Below the pieces are notes generated by a model that worked only from the letters and a program-made list of their open reading frames with translations, searched no databases and was not told the origin of the DNA. A DNA stretch of 64,000 nucleotides, taken from Dryas octopetala. Taxonomy: Eukaryota > Streptophyta > Magnoliopsida > Rosales > Rosaceae. A program made the position numbers and the translations under genes. This document shows positions 11,192-23,386 of the stretch, piece by piece. Every line of letters begins with the position of its first letter. Position 1 is the stretch's first letter. Where the stretch lies: the NCBI GenBank assembly GCA_963921425.1, contig OY992834.1:9655271-9719270 (forward strand), read 5' to 3'.

Positions 11192-13455
11192 GTTTATGCT
11201 CCAAGCTAGAGACCTTCAAAGCCCTGCAGACTTTCACTACCTGTTTAATATTGTTTACAGCTTATGGTTTTGAATATCCCTGGACCGTTTGGTTCAAGTT
11301 TTGGAGGTCTTGGAAAATTAATTTCATTTCCATGTTTGATAAGTACAGGGAAATCATTTTCTGGTCAAAGGAAATCTGATGTCTTTATTGGGGGGAAAAT
11401 GAAATCATTGCTGAAGTTTGGGTTTTGTTTTCCCCCCTCTTGCGAAAGTATTTATTGCTTATTTTGTGGACAAACCTAATCCTGATATTAATTAAAAAAA
11501 AATATTGTTGTTGTTTAATAAATAAGGGTATAATTGGAAAACTTAACCAATTTTATTTTCTATTCCTGCACAAACCAAACAAGAGAATGAAAATTAAAAA
11601 AAATTTATTAGTTTACTTTCCCAACATTACCAAATGGGGGAATAGGAATTCGGGCCCTCTATGTTATGGTCACTATATGTAGACTTCAAAGTCCTTGGAG
11701 CATACTAACTCTTAGTCCTTGTATACACATAAATAAGGTAGTTAGTATTATTTTATCAAATATCTTATATGTTATATTATTGTTCGATATGAAGTAATTT
11801 GATCAATAATTCAGATTGATAATGAAATATAACATGAGAGACTGTATGATTTCTACAAAGTAACATTCTCTTATCAGATATCTAATATATTATATTGTAA
11901 AACTGTTAAATCTAGCACTATAACACATTTTCCTATTATATTTGATCTCACATCATTCAAACCAATTTAAAGGCATAATTGAAGTTGGCATTTATGCCTG
12001 GAATTTGCGGTTTCTCAGTTAATTTGAAAGGTTAATTCACGTTTTGTGCCTACCATTTGCTCCATAATCGCATGCAAGACTCCATAAATAAAACAAGAAA
12101 AAAGTCTCCAAGTCTAGGTCTTGGCCTAACAAGCAGCCAAATTGGCCAAGGCTTGCGTCTCTCTTCAATCTTGGAACATGGGGCACCCCGTTATGTCCGA
12201 AATTTCGAATGTACCATTGTGTAAAATGCAGATAACAACTGAATGAAGGTTTGTTACAGTAGGGGCGATTTTGTCTTTTCCATAATTATAAATGTTATTT
12301 TTTATTTCCCAAAATTCAAGATAATATTAAACTAATTAAACTACTAAACTTTTCTCCTGCAGATTTCCAATAGTTTTTTGTTTTAATAGTAAATTAGAAA
12401 AATCCCCTTCTAAATTTCTAATTCATATTTTATACATTAAAACCCATGTGATTATTTTTTCGTGTGTTAACTCTTTTGACCACTTACAAATTCATCATTG
12501 TTTCTATTTTTAGATTTCTAATCAATATTTCTGAAATTTTAAATTTTGTAAATTCCTCATATGCCCTCAATCATATTTAAGACGTTTTTTCCTTAGTTGA
12601 CTTTTTATTTTTGGTAACATCTGTATTTACTCTTTACAATTTTTTGTGCTTTAAATGCTAATGATCATTTGGACATTTTTTTCGAATGTCAATCATGAAT
12701 GCCCATATATAATTTTTTTTAATTAATAATTATAAACAAATAAATAACCTACAAATAATTCTCATAAATAAATATAGAAAATTAGGATTAAATATCAAAT
12801 CCTATTAAGCTTTTAGAAAATCAATAAGGCCCTATAATTTTTCATTTGAGCTACTTGTTATAAAGCTAAAGAAAATAACAAGAAAATATAAGAGAGAATT
12901 AGTGAGAATTCAGAGTGTTCTATTCTTCTCATTAGACTATTGTTACCCTCAAACTTTACTAATTTTGGATCTGGGCTTCGCAATTGGGCTTTGACTTATG
13001 CCATTGACCCAATGCTAATTTGAAGTGTAAACAACTATCTATTTATAAGCTTACAAATGATGGAGACAATGATCTAATGCCCATAAATCATAGATTACAA
13101 ATCACTAAATGTGATCATTAGAGCATAGGTTACAAACCAATCAATTGTGTAACTTATGGACATTATGGAAGTACTTCACCATATATGTACTCTCTTCCAT
13201 AAACTTCCTCCATATATATACATACATGCACACACCTTTTGTTTCTGTTGGTACACTTCATGTAAAGAAATCAAACAAGGAGGCTTTATTGGCAAGGTCA
13301 AATAGTCACATGCTACTATGTATATTTCTGATTTCTCACTACAGACCATGCTCATCCTTCTAAAAAGGTTTTGTATCTTCATGTGGAACCTCTTCATCCC
13401 AGTCTTGGACATAAAATTTTAAATCATGGCATATGGGACACATAGAAAAGGGCTT
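11192..13455. other. 5' flank of GT90 copy 1 and spacer to copy 2
   Basis: Holds the upstream region of GT90 copy 1, an extra insertion-like stretch (11275-11655), the right end of duplication unit A (about 12387), a unique AT-rich spacer (12388-13176) and the start of unit B. No additional coding sequence is supported. Confidence 0.5.
11275..11655. mobile_element. Insertion-like stretch present only in duplication unit A
   Basis: The paralogous site in unit B runs straight from the tatggttttgaata block into ctatgttatg (about 16250-16280). Unit A has about 380 extra bases there, bounded by CCCT on both sides. The left end contains CCGTTTGGTTC and the right end, inverted, contains CCATTTGGTAATG: weakly matching, TTTGGT-bearing ends of the kind seen in many plant MITEs. 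No coding capacity. The class is unclear, and a deletion in unit B cannot be excluded. Confidence 0.5.
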
Positions 13456-16400
13456 CTATTGCTTTTGATTAAAACTCTGCCAATATTCATTTTCCCAAGT
13501 TTCAACTTGCCTTGTTGAATTAGCCTTTCTCTCAAGAAAATTGCGAAGAGCCAGAGGATCATACGGCGGAGGCAAAGTGCATGGGAGTTCATCACTGGGA
13601 TGCTTCACCATGGACTCCTCCATGAAACTCTTCCATGTACCATTTGCAGGGCATGCCATTGTTTCTGAACATAGTTCCACTGCATTGGGAGGTATAGTTG
13701 GCTTGAATTTCAAAAGCTTTGCATATTCATTTAGTACATGAAACATGTAGTCATACACATAGTCCATCTTTAGATCTTCTTGTATGAAGTTGCTTGCTGC
13801 CTCCCCAATGGCCTGTGCCTGCCGTGTTTATGAGATGCCAAGGTTAAAATTCAGACTTTGGATGGCAAAAGTGCATAAACAAAATAAAAAATTGTAACAA
13901 ATAAGAATACAAAATTGGGTGTAAACTTTTGTCACAAATGTATGCACCCCTTATCTTTGTCTCTCTCACCATGTGATGAGAAAGATACATATACGTGTGA
14001 CAGAAGTTTCGGTGACTAAAATTTGGGAAAAGTTTAAGTGATTCTAGGATTATTTTTGTAGTGCATATGTATTTTGGGAGTGAGAGATTTTAACCTTTTC
14101 TGTGTGATTATTGCCCCACTCCACAGCAAACTTAAGAGAAGTGCACTTGGTGTTGTCCCTAATGGGCCAATAGTGCTGCAAAGGTACCATGCCTCTCATG
14201 AAGAAATCGTAGTAACGTGGGGTTACATACAAAGCCATAGCATCACATGCCATGATGTATTTTTCACTTACAGACCATGCCCATCCTTCTATATAAATTT
14301 TGTACCTGTACAGACCAAGTTCTATGTATATCAGCCAAAAAATGAGGAACAAAGTAGACAGAAAATTTTAAACCTGTAAAATGAAATTTCAAAATAAATT
14401 TCGAAAGTACCTGTGCTTGCATTGGTCTTCTAAGTTGGATTGCTTGTACCCTTGTTTAGATTCTTGCTCCCAATTCTGAAATTAAAGTTAAAAAAACAGA
14501 CATAACCTTTAGTTGCTACCTTATTGAAACTTAACTTGAAACTCAATTAATTTGAGTGAAGAGGCTCAAAACATTATATATTTGTAATGTAAAGTTTAAT
14601 ATTCCAAATTATATGGGATATGAACTCAACATAAATTAAATACATATAATTTTTTTTAATATCAATGACTAATACATAAAGAAATTGAATGTATATAGAA
14701 TAATAGTTAGAAACTATTGTACCTGTATGTATAGGCGTGTATTCCAGTCACTTTTGTCAGAAACATTACATTTGAGCATGTCCTTCCTGGTTGGAGCCAC
14801 ATTTGGGTTACCTTTCCAGTAAGCATAGGGTACCCTCTCCTTCCACCTTGTTCCTTTATTCCCTTCTTTTATGCTTGGCAATAGACTTCTCCATGGTTTT
14901 ATATTGGTCTCAGCCCTACCAAAATTAAAATTTAGCCCACATTTAACTTTCATTAGAAAATCTCAAAGGTCCTCTAAAATCCCATTTCCTTTCTTTTTTA
15001 AGTTATGGCTTTTTTTTTTTTTTCCTTTTTTTTGAAAGGATCTTAAGTCGAGGCTTATGGGCCAGAATTGAGAATTGAGAGGGTTCAAATCTAAGACAGT
15101 GGTTCCCTAATAAAAACAGAAAAACAAAAACAAAGGGCACTTCACATGCAACAAAGTCAGAGGCATATAAGCAAACATGTATAAGAGTAAGACACAAGTA
15201 ATTAATAATTACCAGCCCCAAAAAGACCAATCCGGGAACACAATATCCAAGCTCCCCTCATCCGCACAGTATCGAAACAAAGGCGGCGGGCCCGCATTTG
15301 GGCCCCGAAAGTCCTTTAATCGGACGACGGGCCGATCATCACAGTCAAACATGAGCTCCAAGTCAGGTAATCGACCAGGGTACACCCTTAGAAGTTGCAA
15401 AATTCCCCATAATGTAAACATGTCCCTAGTTTGTATGGACTGCCTATACTTGTCTAGGTAGGCCTTGCCGTCCACGATCACAAGCCTAAAATGTGCGGTC
15501 CTACGGGCTCGCTCCACCATATCCCTCGTGATTCCCGTCTCCTTCCACGGCCGTAGATCTTCGTGGATCCATCGGAAGTATGAAGGGCATGTGAGATTTG
15601 ATGGTTGGCTAGAATTACTTGTGGGATTGTACATGGTAGGGTAGGCTCTTGGACAAGTTTGTGTAACATTAATTCCTTTGGTACATTGTAGTGGGAATTC
15701 AGGGCTTTTGGGTGTTTTTGTTGTTGGTATGATTGATTTCTTAGAAGAAGCACCTAAAAATTTAAACTGAGGGATAGAAAGCATGAACATATATGTTAGT
15801 ATTAAACGAAATTTTGATACAAAATATTTATATGCAATGAAAAGCTATGGATAGGGGGCACTAGCTTCAATAAGTTTCCTAAGGATATGATCCAAATAGT
15901 TTACTCAAAGAAAAATAAAAAGCACACTATGACACAAAGCATTGAAACTTCATGTATCTATAGCAAGCACTATATATTGGAGTTGAATGAACTTACAGTG
16001 TCAAACCAACCTGCAAATACCAACGCAGCCACAAAGAAAAACGAGAATAACAACAAGACTAGAGTAGTTGCTTCCTTTGATCTCATCTTCTTCAATGGCC
16101 GCCAACTTGTTCCAACAAAGTGCCTATGCAATCCGGAGCCATCCAAGAAATCATACAAATGCTTCGCATTGCTCCTCTTCATGTTTATGCTCCAAGAGAC
16201 TTTCACGTACAGCCCTGCAGACTTTCACTACCTGTTTAATGTTTATAGCCTATGGTTTTGAATACCCTTCTATGTTATGTTCACTCTCTGTAGACTTCAA
16301 AGTCCTTGGGGCATACTAACTCCTAGCTAGTCCATATATACACATAAAAAGGTAGTGATATTTTATCAGATATCTGATGTAATTTGATCAATGATTCATA

Positions 16401-16980
16401 ATGATAATGGTAATACAACTTGTAAGACTGTTTGATTTCCATACAAAGTAACCTTCTCTTACTAGATATCTGATATAATATATTGTGAAACCATTAAATC
16501 TGACACTATAACACATTTTCCTATTATATTTGATGTGGATTACATAATTCAAACCAATTAAACGCATATTTGAAGTTGGCATTTATGCGTGGAATTTGTG
16601 GTTTCTTAGTTTGAAAGGTTAATTCACGTTTTGTGCCCACCATTTGCTCCATAATCACATGCAAGACTCTAAAAAAGTCTCCAAAGTCTAGGTCTTGGCC
16701 TAACAAGCAGCCAAACTGGTCAAGGCTTGCGTCTTTCATCAATCTTGGAACATGGGACACCCCGTTTTGTCCGAAATTTCAAATGTACCCTTGTGCATTG
16801 CAGATAACAACTGATCGAATGAAGGTTGTTACAGTAGGGACAATTTTGTCTTTTTTGGTAATTATAAATGTTATCTTTTAAAATTCTAGATAATATTAAG
16901 GGCTAATGAAGTTGCTTTCATTGACCTAATAAAACAACTAAACTTCTCTCCTGCAGATTTCCAATAGTCTTTTGTTTTAA
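13177..16980. repeat. Tandem duplication, unit B (GT90 gene plus flanks)
   Basis: Direct-orientation partner of 8147-12387. Exon lengths are identical to unit A except for the last exon, which is three bases shorter. Introns remain alignable by eye, so the duplication is not ancient. Confidence 0.85.
13456..16182 (-). CDS. GT90 / rumi-like O-glucosyltransferase, copy 2
   Basis: Paralogue of the gene at 8418-11191 with the same architecture. Exons: 16182-15997, 15766-15213, 14915-14723, 14475-14411, 14305-14095 and 13818-13456, giving 523 residues. The N-terminal signal anchor is followed by the CAP10/GT90 domain. This copy retains the family consensus FDCDDRPV near residue 202 and WAETNIKPW near 247, where copy 1 has FACDDLPV and WPETNIKPW. 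It is therefore the more conservative, probably fully functional copy. All introns are GT-AG and no frame break is seen. Expected role: transfer of a sugar to Ser or Thr of secretory-pathway proteins or another luminal acceptor, inferred from animal rumi/POGLUT enzymes. The plant acceptor is not known from sequence. Confidence 0.94.
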
Positions 16981-18700
16981 CCGACTGGAAGGATTAAGCA
17001 CTTCCTAGTGAATTAGGCTATACTCCAATATTTGTCCTGCTTGGATAATTTGCAGTACTTGGTTTTGATTTTGGATGAAAGGAAGTCATTGATTTGAACA
17101 CTTGCTAGCTATCACTACTCTACTAATCAAGAAAACAAGACATATTCAAGCAAAGATTATAGACACTAGGAAAGTTGAATATTCAAGCACTGTTTGAATT
17201 TTGATCTTAGTTTGTCACGTTGTATGTTCTTTCTATCGTTTCTATTTTTTTTTTGGCCAAGTTCCTATCGTTTCAATTTCATAAAAAATGCCCTTGAAAG
17301 GAACAACTTGTCACATTGTGCAAAAATATCTCTAATAATTTTTATAAAAAAAAAAAATTAACTATGACCAAGACCAATTAGTTATTTATCTAGTTATGTT
17401 TTTTCTCTATAATTGATGTTTGAAATGTCCCAAGTTCAGATTCCCCTTCCTTGATAGAAAAATAATTTTATTAAGAAAAAAAAAAAAAACATGTAAACTA
17501 GAATTGAAAAGTGTAAGGTCTTTAGAAACGGCTTATGACATTACTCTTTTTGTAGGGTTCTGTTTTTATGGGTTATTCTGGATATTTGATTTGACAGGTG
17601 CCAGGTGATGAAATCAAAAGTGAAGTAATGTTAATTAAGCCAAACAGAAGACTTGGATTATAAAAAGTTGAAGGAAGCTACATGGTTAAAAAAATCTTAA
17701 TTAGTACAAAACTGTCAGTCAATGGAAACTTTAATTCTTTGACACTCAATCATCCATGATTATACTTGAATAGAAAATATCACATGCATGGTTGCAATGA
17801 AAAACTCAAACTCAAGTATGCATGTTACAATGACCACCAGTTTTTTAAGTCTAATTATAAGTAGAACTTATAATTATCATGCTCATTGGCTATTCAGGTT
17901 TATCATGCTCTCCCTGCTCCACCTTTTAGCTGCGTTTTGCTGCTTTTTTTACTTGTTTTGACCCCCAAACGATAAAAGGGTAACAGTAATGAGACACACA
18001 TGATATATACACCGTTTATATGTAAATTTTAATTAGGAGTTCAAATAAGAGCAATCTCACATAATGCCAATAATGGATGTATGACTCATAAATAAGAGCA
18101 ATCTCAAGAGCACAAACTCTTATTTATCCCAATTTCTTAATAACTGATGTGACATATAACTTGCATTGCACGGTGGATTCTTGTTATGTATAAAAAAACT
18201 TCAAAATTAACTTAAATATGAACAAATGAAATATTAGCATGTTGAGATAATAATAGGTGTTTATAATATTGCTGTTTTTCTTTTAGCTTCTAATACATTC
18301 TAGGTGGGAACTGAGGATAAAATTTAGGCTCACCGCTCACTGCCACAACAATTGCCGTGCCAAGGATGATTTGCTGAATAAGTCAACGGATTATCAAAGT
18401 AAAAGAGTTCTTATGAGTTCTGAAGTTAAGAGTAATAAGTACGTGACCTGCAAAATAATCCATTGAATGTCAGTGAACCACGTGGCTTACCACAGATATT
18501 ACGTTCCGCAGTATGCGAAATCCATTTGCTTCTTTGCCCCCCAACGCACTCACATTTGGAGACTTAACCAATCTTCTGGTGTATTATTACTCCTAGAATT
18601 TAGAAAAATATCATTAATCATATGTTAAAGCTGGCAATAGTGATGATTACAGCAAAAGATACAGATTCAAGCTCTCCAGCATACTATTCCTAAGATCATT
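16183..18700. other. Intergenic, no gene recognised
   Basis: The first 800 bp are the 5' flank inside duplication unit B. The rest is AT-rich sequence with poly-A and poly-T runs. Around 18050-18130 a motif resembling MITE ends (gagcaatctc) occurs twice in direct orientation, but no pair of inverted ends could be set. Confidence 0.45.
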
Positions 18701-19813
18701 CTTCTAATTTGTCCTGTCTGTTCAAAAACCCTTCTAACACAAGTTTTCCAATCAACAAGAACATCGGGTTAAAAGCTTGAAAATAAGGAATCAAACTCGT
18801 CCAGTGCGGCGGCACTTAAAAGATGGTCACAAAAAAGTCACTGCTCCTGCAGACAGAAGCATTTGCATATTCGTAGTAGTAAGCAATGGAACCAAAACAT
18901 TAACTGTGAGTCTGCTACCAACATGTTTCAAGAGAAGATGTGCAGCACGCAAGGTGCATTTCAAAGCAGTGACGGGTTAAGCAATGACCTTTCTTAGTTG
19001 GAGGCTTGGAGCAACACAGACCCTTCCCCTTATATAATATCCTTGACACCGCTGGAAACTGTCCTTATCTCACCACACCAATATCCTGGAAAGCCTTAAA
19101 AGATTAGTGCCAACTATTACTCTGTTACCATATTAATTTCACTATGAGGACCGTAGTACGCACTGTCCATTATTCATCAAATAAAAGACTGACCTCACTA
19201 TCTCATAGTAGAGAATGCCTCAAAATTTAGGGGTTTCAATAGCCAATTACTAAAGGGAGGTCTGCCTTTTAAAATTTTTGAAGTTATATTGTATTCCTGT
19301 GCCCTTTCCTGCATAAGGATAACCAGGTGAAATTAGTTAATAGGTGACAACTGATATCCAGTCATCCACGCCTTGCTAGTTGCTACTAGTTAGTTAAGAA
19401 GCTCTTCTATTTCTCTCTTTTTTTTTTGGAATACAATAAAAGTAAGTGTTGGTAGTTCACATAACTAATTATTACTATTGTGCCAACAGAAATTGAGCAG
19501 AAGGTAAATTCTACAGATATCTGATATTAGGAGTTAGAACATTGATCTACTCAAAAAGTGACAAAAATTTCATAAGGAGTAACACACAAACCACAATCTC
19601 TACAGAATTTTTAAGTGCTTTTGTCAATCAAAGCACAAAGACCGCTCGTACCTCCTGAATATAAATGATTTCTGCAACTTCGTACATAATCTACTGTTAT
19701 GAAATATAGTTATTGCATTGTACAGAAAATTCCCAAAACTGCCTTATCACCCAGATAAATAAAATTTAATCAAAAGAAGTCTACAAAGTTAGTATCCAGA
19801 ATATTAATTATAC
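18701..19813 (-). other. Probable 3' region of the TAD1-like gene
   Basis: Lies downstream of the last exon I could confirm for the minus-strand deaminase gene. It probably holds its terminal exon and 3' UTR. One candidate final exon in the right phase is 19671-19624 (15 codons then TGA), preceded by a good acceptor, but I recognise no homology in it. Confidence 0.35.
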
Positions 19814-22038
19814 CTTGATTTCTCGATATGAAATCCCATTGACTGGGATTTTGGTAGGGCATTCATGTATTAGGGACAAGAAAATCTCCAACAACCGTCT
19901 TCTGTCAAGCAATAAGAACAATTTGACAATGATAATAAATGCCTGTTTATAAATAAAATCTTTAGAACATACTTATTGTCCTACTTGCATAAAGATGGCT
20001 CGGTAGATGGATAACGTGCCCCTTTGGCAGCAGTGCCTTGCTTTCTGCCAGTGGTTCCAAGAATGACTTCATGCAAACCAGACTTATTCCAACATATTGA
20101 ATACCTGTGAACCAAAGCATGAAGGAATCAGTCGTAACCAAGCAATTATAGGATAACTTGGCATTTAGAACGTGTCAAATTAAATAACAAAATACCCGCA
20201 TGTTAAAGTGGTCAAAGCAGTCTCAGAATGCTGAAATTCCTTTGGCGGAATTGGAGCTGCCCATATTAGTGGCTGCCAGTAGCATTAGTATTCACGTTTA
20301 TAAAAACCTTCAATCTTTCAATATCACAGAGTACACACTTCACAGACCTGGTTCACTTCAAAGGGACTCATCAGCTCATTTGATAATGGTAGGACACGAT
20401 CATGTAAAGCTTGTTTCAAGCGATCAACCACAATAACCTTTTCGGAGCAGTTCGGGGATTTTCCAATAGTAATGGATGAAAGGTACACAGGTTGAAGAAA
20501 GAAGGAAAGCAGAGCTCCTGAAATAAGAATACAAAAGACATCATAAGCTAACTTATAACTAATAGTGCCCAACTATTCAAGTATCGTCAGTATAATCATA
20601 AAGATCAGTTGAACTGATTACACCATCCAAGTGCAAGTATGCCTGACTAAAAGAGGTCAGGTATGTATGTTACACCAGAGCGTCAATTATCCAGGATTGA
20701 GTGAATAAATCCCATTTTGGATACATGATAGAGCAAATGACAAACCTTGAACTCCAACAACATTCCAACGGGCCATCTTGTCAGAGCAGCTAACTGATAA
20801 TGTTGTATCACCACGACCAGGTTTTCTTTGAACTGTGCCAATTAGTTGTGAAGCATCACCTGCAAATGAATTAACATACAGATGCTCCATGACTCAAGTC
20901 TCATGTCAAAAGGATGATTCTTTTCTCGAAAAGAAATTTCCAACATTCAGTATAAAAATATTCAACCAGATGCAATAGAGTGAAAAATGGAAACAAAATT
21001 TTTTTAGCAAAGTAATTATAGAAGAAAGAAGAGGACAAGTTCAAAATTTCATTACCATTATTCTTTATTGAAGCCTGTCCATTTACGGAGTCATTAAGCT
21101 TCTCTAAAGATGAACCCTCTTCTCTTGGGGTGATAATTTTTGGGGGAGACAACTGTGAACTTGGCGAAGCAACCCCACCTGCAAGAAAAAGTAAACTATA
21201 GTCACAATACAGGTATGTCCTGACATAAATCTAAATTTTATTTACAGCAAAAACCAAAGAAAAACCAAAAATTACATGGTAATTGTGATATGTACAAATG
21301 TAATTGCCAACCCTTCCTCATTGTGTATTTTCCTTGGCCATCACCATCTGGGTCCAATTCAAAAAGCAATTTTTTGGCATCACCATTTTGCAATTGTGTG
21401 CTTCCATTGTTATCACTGAGCTTACTATTAATCTGAGTAAGACATTGAATCTGTGCATAGAAGAACCTAGTACCACACAACCCGCACATACCGATAAGCA
21501 CCATACATTATAAATATAAGGTAGAGAGTGCTTTTCATGTGACATGAAGCATTGTCTTGTAAATTAGCAATTAAAAAATTTCAAAATGAAAGTGAAATTT
21601 GATAGAAAAAAGAGAATCATATTGAAAAAACCTCAGTAAAGCTCTTCGAGCTATAATCTCTGCGTGGGAATCGTTGACGATGTCACCGTGGGGGCTCAAG
21701 AGAGAACGCCCAATGCATTTCGTCCCAGTTCCCAATGCGACGACTTCCAGCTCTGAACACTTGAAAGAAAATGTCTGAGACACTGTTTGGTTTCCGAGAA
21801 AGTGCGGGAAAAGAAAATTTAGAAGGAGCAAAAGAGGGGTTAGAGGTTAGGTATAACCTTGAGAATGAGAGGAGACGAGGAAAGCGGCTAAGACAGTGAC
21901 TTCGCGACCCTGAGGCTTGCCTTTCTTGGGAAGCGAGTTGTAGAGTGAGAATACCTTGTCTGACACCTTCTCGCCCCACTGTGTTTCTGAACAAGAAGAA
22001 GAAGAAGGAAACGACGGCGTTTCAGAGCAGGAGGACAT
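19814..22038 (-). CDS. TAD1: tRNA-specific adenosine deaminase TAD1/ADAT1-like (3' end unresolved)
   Basis: Deaminates adenosine 37, next to the anticodon, of tRNA-Ala to inosine; nuclear or cytosolic, known from the yeast Tad1p and ADAT1 family. Nine exons supported by phase: 22038-21858, 21782-21632, 21466-21276, 21178-21056, 20859-20746, 20517-20348, 20272-20196, 20104-19985 and 19901-19814, together 405 residues. The A-deaminase signature is clear: zinc and proton-relay HAE (H100, E102) in [20 protein letters not shown], the first Cys of LPCG at the exon 3/4 junction, and the second in [18 protein letters not shown]. Also typical are [16 protein letters not shown]-like NGISYRE and [14 protein letters not shown]. 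Most relatives read PCGDAS; here PCGVAS follows the splice. Exon 2 may use the next acceptor downstream, which would shift this segment by a few residues. The end of the protein was not found with confidence. Confidence 0.88.
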
Positions 22039-22433
22039 GCTTCGGAGAGTGCTGGCAGTTGAAGGGGACAGTGAGAGAAGAGTGGCACCGGTCTCGGGGT
22101 TTTGGGTCCTTCGGACCGCAAGGTGGTGGAAGTTGGGCTAGACTGGACTAACTAGTTGCTTTTGGGGACTGAAGCCCAGGTCCATGTTATGGTCCAATCT
22201 TAACCTTCCAGAGCTCCTTTCTGGGTGGGTCCAACATCCATATACCAAATTACCAATGGTCCATGGGTATTTAAATGCCTGTAAAATGGGCCTGGCCTGT
22301 CTCTAGAAAAGTAAGGCTACCATGCTATAGTGCCCCGGGTGGGTAGGAGCGAGTCAAGTCCGTACCGCCACGGAGCAATAGTCGCATCTGAATCTAATCT
22401 ATCTAGTCGACAATTCATTTGGTGACTTCACAG
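22039..22433. other. Upstream region of TAD1-like gene
   Basis: Short GC-richer 5' flank of the minus-strand deaminase gene, then unclassified sequence up to the hAT MITE. No gene is seen. Confidence 0.45.
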
Positions 22434-22919
22434 TAGAGGTGTCAAATGGGCCGGCCTAACCCGGCTCGTTTAAGTTGAGCTCATCGTGCTTTCGTACTGT
22501 GCTCGGGCTGGCTCATATAGTTAAGACTTAGGTCTGGCACAGCCTACGGTCCGCGGGCCATTCGTACTTGTGTCGTGCCTTAAACGGGCCGATCCATGGG
22601 CCTTTTTTTCTTTTTCTTTTTAGGGTGAGAAAACTAATTTTATGATATTTGTTCTTTTTTATAATTAAATATTAACATTTTTTTTGCATGCAAATTGAAC
22701 ATTCTTGTTGAAAAGTTCTCTAAAAATGAAAAAAAAAAAATGTTAAAAGAGTCGTGCCTAATTCAGGCCCATTTCGTGCCCATGCTCATGTCGTATTGTT
22801 TCTGATGGGCTAAAAACTTTGGTTCGGCCTGTCCCATTTACTCATGTCGTGCCTATTTTAATCGTGTCGTGTTAATGTCGTGCTGAGGCCGACCCGACCC
22901 AACCTGTTTGACACCTCTA
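22434..22919. mobile_element. hAT-type MITE, 486 bp
   Basis: The terminal inverted repeat TAGAGGTGTCAAA begins at 22434 and its inverse ends at 22919. Eight-base flanks cttcacag (22426-22433) and cttcacgg (22920-22927) match at seven of eight positions, the target-site length of hAT elements. The interior is rich in GGGCC and CGTGC motifs and has no transposase frame. TIRs of this TAGAGGTGTCAA type are common at plant non-autonomous hAT ends. Confidence 0.82.
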
Positions 22920-23157
22920 CTTCACGGTATCCAAAGAAGCTGCAAGAAGCATCAAACATTTTCAACGAGGTCCATAGAGCAATTCTTAATAGCAAGAGGT
23001 GCAACTTCATAAAAAGCAAGAGGTTGGACAAACTGGGGATGAGCTATCTCTATCCCAATAGATTAGGCCCAAGCCTTGACCAAGGGCCTAAAAACGTTCG
23101 AACCTATGGGCAAGCCAGTAAGTTGAGCCTAACATTTAATACCCCAGGACCAAACTT

Positions 23158-23386
23158 GCTCTGATACCATGTTAAAAGCCTATGGGTCTAATCTAGTGTC
23201 AACCCACCAGACCACATCTCAAGACTTATAAAGCAGCCCATTCAAATGGAAACATGATCTGAAACCATATTAGAAGCCCATGGGCCTAACTCAACCCGAA
23301 TGGCAAACTAAAGAGGTGATGATTGCTCAAGACTTATAAACAGGTCATCCAAGTGATTCCTTAGTGATGTGGGACAACATCTAACA
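23158..23386 (-). mobile_element. TRIM-like LTR with tRNA-Met primer-binding site (fossil)
   Basis: Read on the minus strand, a 217-bp block starts TGTTAGATGTTGTCCCACATC near 23386 and ends TTTTAACA at 23170, bounded TG to CA. It is followed at once by TGGTATCAGAGC (23169-23158), the standard primer-binding site complementary to initiator tRNA-Met. This arrangement and size fit the 5' LTR of a TRIM or similar small LTR retrotransposon. Internal-like sequence continues to the left (about 22928-23157), but no second LTR is seen, so the element is incomplete. Old: no target-site repeat recognised. Confidence 0.7.

Larger units (their letters stand above)
8147..12387. repeat. Tandem duplication, unit A (GT90 gene plus flanks)
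   Basis: This block matches 13177-16980 over the 3' flank, all six exons, all introns, and the 5' flank out to the shared motif ctcctgcagatttccaatag (about 12353 and 16949). The two units lie in direct orientation, separated by about 790 bp of unrelated AT-rich sequence. Intron lengths are nearly the same. Unit A is longer mainly because of an extra stretch of about 380 bp at 11275-11655. Edges were placed by eye and may be off by some tens of bases. Confidence 0.85.

Noticed and set aside
18777-18980. 67-codon plus-strand frame
   Set aside because: No similarity to a known family. It lies opposite the probable 3' region of the minus-strand deaminase gene.
23158-23169. tRNA-like string GCTCTGATACCA
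   Set aside because: It is the complement of a retroelement primer-binding site next to an LTR, not part of a tRNA gene.
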